NCBI GenBank assembly: GCA_004794785.1
Contig: SJOL01005788.1
Coordinates: 236,163-300,162 of the forward strand
Source: Opisthorchis felineus
Taxonomy: Eukaryota; Platyhelminthes; Trematoda; Opisthorchiida; Opisthorchiidae
Length of the DNA stretch: 64,000 bases
Reading direction: 5' to 3'
The notes below the pieces were generated by a model that saw only the letters and a list, made by a program, of their open reading frames with translations, ran no database searches and was not told the origin of the DNA. Positions within the stretch are counted from its first letter, which is position 1, and each line of letters begins with the position of its first letter. Positions 57,091 through 64,000 of this stretch are shown here, piece by piece. Made by a program: the position numbers and the translations under genes.

Positions 57091-60000
57091 TTACTAAATC
57101 TCCTTACACTATCATCAACCATGGGATCGTTTTCAATTTCAATGAGCTTTACTTATTGACTGTACAAGTTGGTTTTTTGAGCTATGAAGGTGATTCGTAA
57201 AGGTTACAGCAATGCTTTATTTTGGACACCACGAATTATGTATTTTTTGGCATATCATTTCTACACTTCATTTCAATTGTGTGCACTTGTTTCCTTCGTG
57301 CTGACAAGCTTGATTTCTTTCTAGTATTTATACAACACCCAATAAACGAAACCAACAGATGAAACAGTTTTGGTTAGAGTCTTCTATGATAGTGAAGCAC
57401 TGTACTAGCAAACAGCCTCTTCACACTTATCCATATGTCGTCTGATATTGCATGTTCCATCCTCTTCTTAGTAATTATTTGGTCCTCAGTGTCGCACCAG
57501 TCCACTTGAAGCCTGCAGATAAGCCACTCCTACGCAGCAGAACCAAAAAATGGTATTTCATGGCAACCCGGAAATCACTTCACAGAAGATCATTTCGAAA
57601 CATTTTTGGTTCTGCGCAACTAGTGTCATATTGCTTCTCAAGAATAAGTCTGATCATCCGCATCGCCCAATACAGTTTCTGCTAAAGTGGTTGCATGTGT
57701 GAACACGTTTCGGAAAGGTGAACTCGGCAAAACGGCTCTCACGCCATCAAGTGGCTTTAGATCAGCTCCAATCGGGGCTGCTGAAGTCCACGGACGGTAA
57801 TCACCTTAAAAGTTACAAAACGTCTTCAGGCGGTCTGTCGAGAACCACCACCGAAAAAGGTGAAACTCTACCAGAGATAAGGCGTTCTACAAGCTATCCA
57901 CCTCAATGCTACCACGTCGCCTGAAGGAGATGGATAGCACCAAGAATTCCTTGAAGGTGTCTTTTCGGATCAAACCCACCGTCCTGCTCATAAAGCTCTG
58001 TGAGTGTGGCCTCCTAGTTGGTTTCGTTTCTATCTGAAAGCATGTAAAATGGGAGTTTCAGATGCACGGCTGTTACTCAGTAGATTGACCTCCAGCGTGT
58101 AAAGTTCATTATTCTGTTCGTTATGTTCAAAGGTAACTTTGCTGTCCGCTGTTTGACTACACCGGCAAGATGAAACCGTGGCGGCCATTGAATTTTACGA
58201 CGACACAGATTATTCAACAAGCCTTGATGTCAAATACCGACTCTCATTAAAAGCCACCAAGTGCAACGTAACGTCAGTAGAATTCATACCAGGGCTCTGT
58301 CGGTTCTGCGCACACTGAAAAAAGCAACAGCAGTGTAAGACCTTAGGTCAGGAGTGGGCTTTTATCTTGTGGTATCCTGACAAGAGAGTGAGAGGACGGT
58401 CGGCAAACTCGTGCTCTGGGCCTTGAGCCCTCGCGCCTCCGTATGCTGCTTCCAGGAGTATGTCATATATGTTTCCCCCTAACGGAAGCCTTCTAGAGGC
58501 TCTCAAGCTTTACGCAAGTAAACTTAGCCTATGCTCAAGGGCTAGTAGGACCAAAAGCATACTCTACACACTACTGAAGTACTTGTAGTGAAAGATCCCT
58601 TTTGGTAAAGTTTATTCACAAGTAAACATCCACCAGCCGTTAACAACACCAAACGCTTATTCGTGAAAAAACCAAACGTGCAACATACACACGGCTCCCC
58701 TTGTTGAAGAAAGCGTTTTCCACACTTCAAGTACCACAACTCTGGAATCGGATGCAAGCTACATTCATGCAGCTTTATTTCTATAATTACGACTGTTTCC
58801 CACCCAAATTGCACTTCTATGCGCTGGCATGTCAAAAAACGTTGAAAGTCTAATTAACGGTCAACAGTATATTTGTATGCTGTCAATTATTAGGTGGCTT
58901 ACCGTTTAACTGACTAAGCAGATGCCGGCTGTCTGACTCAGTGATTCCGCCTTGAGTATTGTGTCCATTAACTCTGGGTCGTGGCAGCTAAAGGTGGATA
59001 ACTCGGAATTTAAAGTTCAGAACAATCGAGTATTAGCTAATGGAACCCTTCCTTCAAGGGTCTATACAGCTATTACTAAAAGTAATTCTGGGTGCAGAAG
59101 GAGGCTGTCTTCCTTTTAGCAGCTCACACAAAGTAACCGGAGTGGAGAACTTACGGATGAGTCAGGTCAGATGGCATTGAGGAATAACTCTCAGGATAAT
59201 CGAACTTCATTTAGTTACAGAGTAGACTGTCACCCCAGTACTCTTTTGTGTGTGGGATATAGATATTTGGCAACCTTTCTAGTAGGGCTTAGCTGTGGAA
59301 ATATATCCGTCAGTCGCCCACACAAACAGTGTCCTTCTGCTTCGGTGTTCACCTCCGAGTCGCCTCTTGTGTGTGTACTTAGCAGCTTACGAGTAGTTAA
59401 GTCATTCTCATTGCTACATCGGTCATCAGGGGCAGTGGTTCATAAGAACTGGTAGTACTTGGCGAAATACACAAATCTGCAAATTAGGTTTATTTTAACG
59501 GAGGATACGACTTAATCTCTAGTCTGTAAAAGTAGTCCTGTTGAATGGACATGGCGTTTTAAGCTCCTAATAAAATTTGCTCCGGTAAATATGCAGAACG
59601 AACTTGAGCATCTGCGCCTACTTTAAAAGTCCGGTGGTTAAGTTTGGGGCCTAGTCAAAACACTGATCAGGAAAGGTCGGAACTAGGTTTCCTAAACAGC
59701 CCTTCATTTTTCTGTGTTCGAAACGTTTGATTCCCATTCATCCTTGTTATATAAATATGAACGCACTGGTTTGTTGTCATGGCACTAAAGACACTAATGG
59801 CAGTAAACAAAGGAGTTCAGCACAGTGAGGATATTGCCTTGACCACAGTCAGAGACAGTTTAAAAGTACTGTACTGTTTGCTTTCGTAACAGTTGAGTGA
59901 GTTGGAACTATTGAGTAGGGCAGCGACGCAGGCGTACATACCAAAACATCAGTGATAATTGCAAATATGGTCTCGTTTCAAGCCATCAATCGTGCCCCAT

Positions 60001-60599
60001 GTAAAGCACAATCCTAGGAATCTCGCCAATGCACCATTAGTTAATGTGTTTAGACCTACATGGAATGAAAAGCAGGCAAACTCAACTCATCCTGTCCATA
60101 TTTACCTTTCTGAATTCATGCACCACTGTGGAAAATTTACAAATTGTCGTGCGATGCTCTACATCTTTGTTGTTCCCTTTGACGCTAGATGTGTAAAGGC
60201 AAGTTAGGTTGTATTATACCCCAATAATTCGAGGACGCGGCTGATTCGCAAAACTTCTCCAGTGCAGGATTTCTTCCAGAAGGCTTTGATGAAGCAATTT
60301 CTATAGGACGTTACTGCGAATTGGCAATACACGTGCGGACGAAGGGGCAAGAACATATTCGTCTAAGTTGATAATAAACACGTTGAAAGCCATTAGCAAA
60401 TGTCTAAACAAATGTTCCTTAATTTTTCTCAGTAGGTCAGATCACTCACTTTGGGAAGACTGATGAGCAAGCATGAATTTACACTTCGTATTGTCACGGA
60501 ACAATGGAGAAGGGAAAAGTAGAGACATCCATAATTGGCTAAGAAGAAGACTAGTTTCACAAGGTGAGTCAAACCTCCTTCTGAGAAGTCGTCACTTGA
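57091..60599. other. No recognised feature
   Basis: About 3.5 kb with only short, unsupported frames on both strands. No repeat head, transposon domain or splice-bounded exon was recognised. Confidence 0.3.
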
Positions 60600-60850
60600 G
60601 GGGACAGTAAGTACGTGACCACCTGATTTGGTTTCCGTGATTGAAAGATGAGTGGCACTATGTCCTGTCCAAGTGAGGAGTAATCACATTGTTGATCAGC
60701 AGCTCGTGGCCATACGGTTAAACTTTCAAGTACTGAAAGGAAATTTGTGGGTTTGTATCTCTGGGAGTTTCGTAAGATGCGCACTGCTGATGAATCCCAA
60801 CAAGGATGACATCTGTGCGGCACTTCTTGGCTTTTCACGACGCTCCCTCA
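60600..60850 (+). repeat. SINE family 2 copy, longest
   Basis: TTTCCGTGATTGAAAGATGA, AAGTGAGGAGTAATCACATT, GCAGCTCGTGGCCATACGGT (A-box region), TTGTGGGTTTGTATCTCTGG (B-box region), GATGCGCACTGCTGATGAAT and CCCAACAAGGATGACATCTG. It is the reference used to align the other four copies. The 5' limit is uncertain. Confidence 0.65.
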
Positions 60851-62617
60851 CTATAACGTAAATGCTGTTCACATGGGCGGGCAGTTTGATCATGGCGGCC
60901 ACAGTGCCCACAACAGCTGATTTGACGGCTGTCTGGCACAGACAGGTGAGATGCATCTGACCATGCGCAGAAAGACTGAGACCGTGGTAAATAACGAACA
61001 GTACAAATTCATGTGTCGCGAAAATGCGGCAGTGTTGCAGCAGAGTATGCGAGAAGTAGACTTGAAATCGGAAAAATGTCTGTGTGTGGAATCACAAATG
61101 AGTATCGATCACCTTGCACACATCAAGTCTTGTCAGCAGTTGTTCTGCATAAGACGTATGTGATGTGATACAGAATGGTATAACAAGAATCCATTTGTCA
61201 CAAATGTATGCAACTGCCAGCTGGCCATTTGGTCGTTTGTTATGGATCCTGCTAAGTCTAGGGGTGGGAGTTCAAAACTCAGATGAGTCGGACGGAAGAT
61301 CGATATTCATCCTCACATCACCACTGAACAGCCATCCTGGGAAGAGTTACCTCCTGCCTGAGAATCCCTAACTTTAGCGTGTGAGACAATACGGAAGGAA
61401 GTCAAAGGAACCTATTAAGAGAAATCGGATAAGCTCCCCAGATGGACGCGGTAAACTGGACGAAAATAAATTATTCTGATGAGTGATGTTTTGGCTCTAG
61501 ACTTGTACACATTGGGTTAGCCCATTCCATAATGACCACTAACTACTGGTTGAAAAGCATCGTCCTAAAGAGCTGGCTAGGTTGTTGTAAAATGACTTTT
61601 GTGTTCGTGTTTAAACCAGTCCCAAAGTACATTCAAGGCCCACCCTCCAAGTATGATAAAAAATTCTGGGCTGTGACTTTTGGATGAATCTTCCAATTTT
61701 TGTCAGAAAGAGGGAAGCCCAGCCTACGAATTCCAAATCAAGTATTCGATTGGATACCTCAGAACCGGTCACAATAATGGAGGTGGTCATACAACGACAC
61801 TTTGCGGACAATGGTGAAAAAATTTTGACGGGACTGCGAAAAAATTTTCCGGTGTATGTGCATGATCCTTTTGAGTGGAATGGTCACTTCAAACCAATAA
61901 ATGGTGAACAAAACTTTTCCCCAACCATTTCAGTTATCTAGGGAAAATAATGCAAGGTTTATGAATCTGGTGGCAGGGGAGAACATTCTGACCAAGAGAT
62001 TGATTGCTGTGTTTTGTCCTCGTAACATCGTATAACCCGGTGTGCCCAAATAGAGTGGCTCACCATGTTCAGCGAACTGTCACCAATAAGATTCTGTAAC
62101 CTCAGTGAATATGTTCACGAGTAAAGCCGTCATACTCAGCTGTTTCACATAACCAGTTTCATCGTCTGTCACTTTTCACTTAAATCATAATAATTGCCTT
62201 GTGATTTGTATGGTCAATCAACCATATTGTGCTTATAAGTAGCTGTATGGAGAGAAAACCCCTAGGACTTCATTAAATTGATGTCGGTTCGTGACCTGAA
62301 AGCAGATATTTCTGTCAATTAGTGGATATCAATGCATGGGTGAGTTGTTTACGGTGTGCATTAGCTCACTGTTGATGATGTTCTCGGAGCTTCGATTGGG
62401 CAATTGGGTGTGATCATCCCTTGACTACCATGGTAAAACGACAACAGTGCCAGTGAAAACGATTTGTCACACAAGTGGAAATTATGACACTGTTGCTACA
62501 AGTAATTTAAATCAGTGGTGCGTATGACAAAACACTGAAAGTCATCCATGAATTTTGTACGGTATCCAAATAAGTTGGTAGTAGGTAGATTTTTCTGGAT
62601 TTCGGGCGGATGATCAA
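60851..62617. other. No recognised feature; 3' flank of the glycosidase exon
   Basis: The last few hundred bases before 62618 should hold the 3' UTR of the minus-strand endoglycoceramidase-like gene. No poly(A) signal was assigned with confidence. Confidence 0.3.
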
Positions 62618-62992
62618 TCAGTAGTTTGATTGATCACAACGACCTAGAGCACCGGAATGACCATTAAACACCGCCTGACCGGTAGGACATCGGGATTTGG
62701 AGATGGAGACGCTGACCTTGGAGGAGGTTTGTTTGGTTCCAGCTGGCGCAACCACTTTGAGATGGTTGCCGTCTAGTGTGACATTCAACCAAGTGGGTGA
62801 GACCTGAGGAACCAGAGTTTTCGGGTAATGAATGTGAACCGGAACAAAAATATCGGCAACCAGAAGATCCTTCTTGGTTTCTATTGAGGACAAGTGGAAG
62901 GAGTATGAAAAGTCTGCCGTCGATGGGTCAAAACTGTAGCGGATCGGGGCACCCAAAGTGCGCAATGGATACACTCTGCTAAACGCATTCAG
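62618..62992 (-). CDS. Endoglycoceramidase-like glycosidase, terminal exon
   Basis: The exon is 125 codons to TGA at 62620-62618, after a strong acceptor (TTTTTTCCACCCCAACAG, AG at 62994-62993). It begins LNAFSRVYPLRTLGAPIRYS then FDPSTADFSYSFHL and FVPVHIHYPKTLVPQVSP, closing with a beta-rich stretch LNVTLDGNHLKVVAP. This is the C-terminal beta-sandwich of endoglycoceramidase-type GH5 enzymes, where (R)-x-YPxAxxGxPxxxxFDPxTxxF and a HYP motif are characteristic. Such enzymes cleave the glycan from glycosphingolipids. The catalytic barrel would be in upstream exons to the right of 63000, not recognised before the window ends. The frame is also open upstream to an ATG at 63091, but the acceptor and the loss of similarity favour an exon start at 62992. 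Confidence 0.72.
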   Translation of the reverse strand: MNAFSRVYPLRTLGAPIRYSFDPSTADFSYSFHLSSIETKKDLLVADIFVPVHIHYPKTLVPQVSPTWLNVTLDGNHLKVVAPAGTKQTSSKVSVSISKSRCPTGQAVFNGHSGALGRCDQSNY

Positions 62993-64000
62993 CTGTTGGG
63001 GTGGAAAAAATAACAGACTATTTTCATTATGCAGAAGAACCTTGTCGCTATGACAGCCAGAAAACACCTCGATACACTCGACACTCTCCATACTTTAAGA
63101 AATTTAAGCCTTGCTCACTGGGTTTTCGCTAGATAACGTACGAAGAATATAACGTGGAACGTACGCAGTGGAAAAGAAAACAATCTGAAAATTCAGGAAC
63201 TTGTTCTCATGTAGTTAGGTGCGAAGAGACTGCGCAACATCGGTTTATTTTGTTTTCTATTTATGGATATACACTGAGACGAGTTAACTGCTATTGAACT
63301 GATGCATAATTTTGTTTGTTGGGCTATAAAAAATAAGCCTCCCAAATTCTTCCATAATGTAAGTTGAGGGCTGAAACCGTCAAAGTTTTCGCAATCCTGA
63401 ATTTAGGGGGTCAATTTTGCCATTTGGATTTGGATCTGATTTTGAACGACGAATTTGAACGGTTAACTGTTCTGACGTAGCAAGGTTTTGTCCATTCCCG
63501 GGAATGCGTAATGCTCTAGTGAATATATCTAAGATAAACCCTGAAAGCCAACAAAACAACGTAGATCACACCGACCAGATTTTACTCGAAGCATCACTCA
63601 AAACGGAAGACCTCCCAAACAAAATGAAGACGAAATATCTTGGTCCAAGCACATTAAAATGCGTTGTGAATCAATGTAGAGTACACAAGCCGTGATTTAA
63701 ACCCATCACCCATTGAACAACTCCAATTGCCATGATTTACTGTCACCTGACAACTTCCAGTTTAAAGACTAACCACTAATTACGAGCCTTGAGTACTTTC
63801 TATCATACCGCACCTAATTGTCGTGGGAGATTTCAACTCAATTTTCGTTCACTTATTCTCACACAGGTGATGTATTTCAAACAGAGACACAGCTTGCGTG
63901 GGACCAAGGCTTGTCCTGTACGTTGGGCGGGTGAGTTAGCCGGCTCTAAATGTGTCTATTAGATATACATGTATAATTACCCCAGCCCAATATCATTCTG
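62993..64000. other. Probable intron of the glycosidase gene; no exon recognised
   Basis: No catalytic-domain exon was seen on the minus strand. On the plus strand near 63815-63840 a short LIVVGDFNS reading resembles a LINE endonuclease block, but without neighbouring motifs it is not claimed as a feature. Confidence 0.35.

Noticed and set aside
63800..63880. Plus-strand LIVVGDFNS reading resembling a LINE endonuclease block
   Set aside because: Only one short motif is visible, without the upstream or downstream endonuclease blocks.
1..64000. CRISPR array, operon, prophage or bacterial system
   Set aside because: No regularly spaced direct repeats, no clustered intact genes and clear spliceosomal introns; the DNA is eukaryotic.

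Overview
The window reads as animal nuclear DNA from a parasitic flatworm, most likely a trematode (possibly opisthorchiid). Three things point there: introns of only 33 and 35 bp inside a conserved gene, a dense layer of decayed LINE, SINE and LTR elements of flatworm type, and a beta-catenin with the layout of the flatworm signalling paralogue. The species call is inference from remembered repeat families and was not tested. There are no operons, CRISPR arrays or bacterial features. Coding density is very low and most open frames are repeat fragments or chance.

Two host genes can be supported, both on the minus strand. The main one is a beta-catenin/armadillo gene. Exons 1-3 lie at 25319-24624, 24590-23958 and 23922-23536. 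A last exon at 4117-3575 carries the final armadillo repeat and the C-tail, about 19.4 kb downstream. Roughly 35-45 residues between exon 3 and the last exon were not found and probably sit in a small exon inside that large intron. The second is the terminal exon of an endoglycoceramidase-like glycosidase at 62992-62618, whose catalytic exons should lie beyond the right edge.

The large beta-catenin intron (4118-23535) is full of transposon remains: an APE-type LINE with endonuclease and reverse transcriptase (19455-21720, +), other LINE pieces on both strands, a Ty3/Gypsy integrase (18421-19390, -), and tRNA-derived SINEs. More LINE copies lie downstream of the gene (1-3185).

From about 26 kb to 45 kb there is a pyrimidine-rich minus-strand repeat with a (TTA)n 3' end (26213, 32629, 35632, 39232), a CR1/Jockey-like RT piece (30426-31080), a broken gene with RNA-recognition motifs and an RGG tail resembling nucleolin (34189-35630), a BEL/Pao fragment (37990-38800), a 269-base assembly gap (36530-36798), and paired ORF1-like repeats.

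A nearly complete but dead Ty3/Gypsy element occupies 45421-49121 (-): gag knuckle, protease, RT, RNase H, integrase and one putative LTR, broken by three frameshifts and one nonsense codon. The right third (49-64 kb) is mostly unannotatable apart from a second SINE family with a Ser/Leu-tRNA-like head, a short LINE RT piece and the endoglycoceramidase exon. No novel multi-gene system was seen. The more interesting items are the beta-catenin structure, the SINE families with exchanged heads, and the unclassified (TTA)n-tailed repeat.
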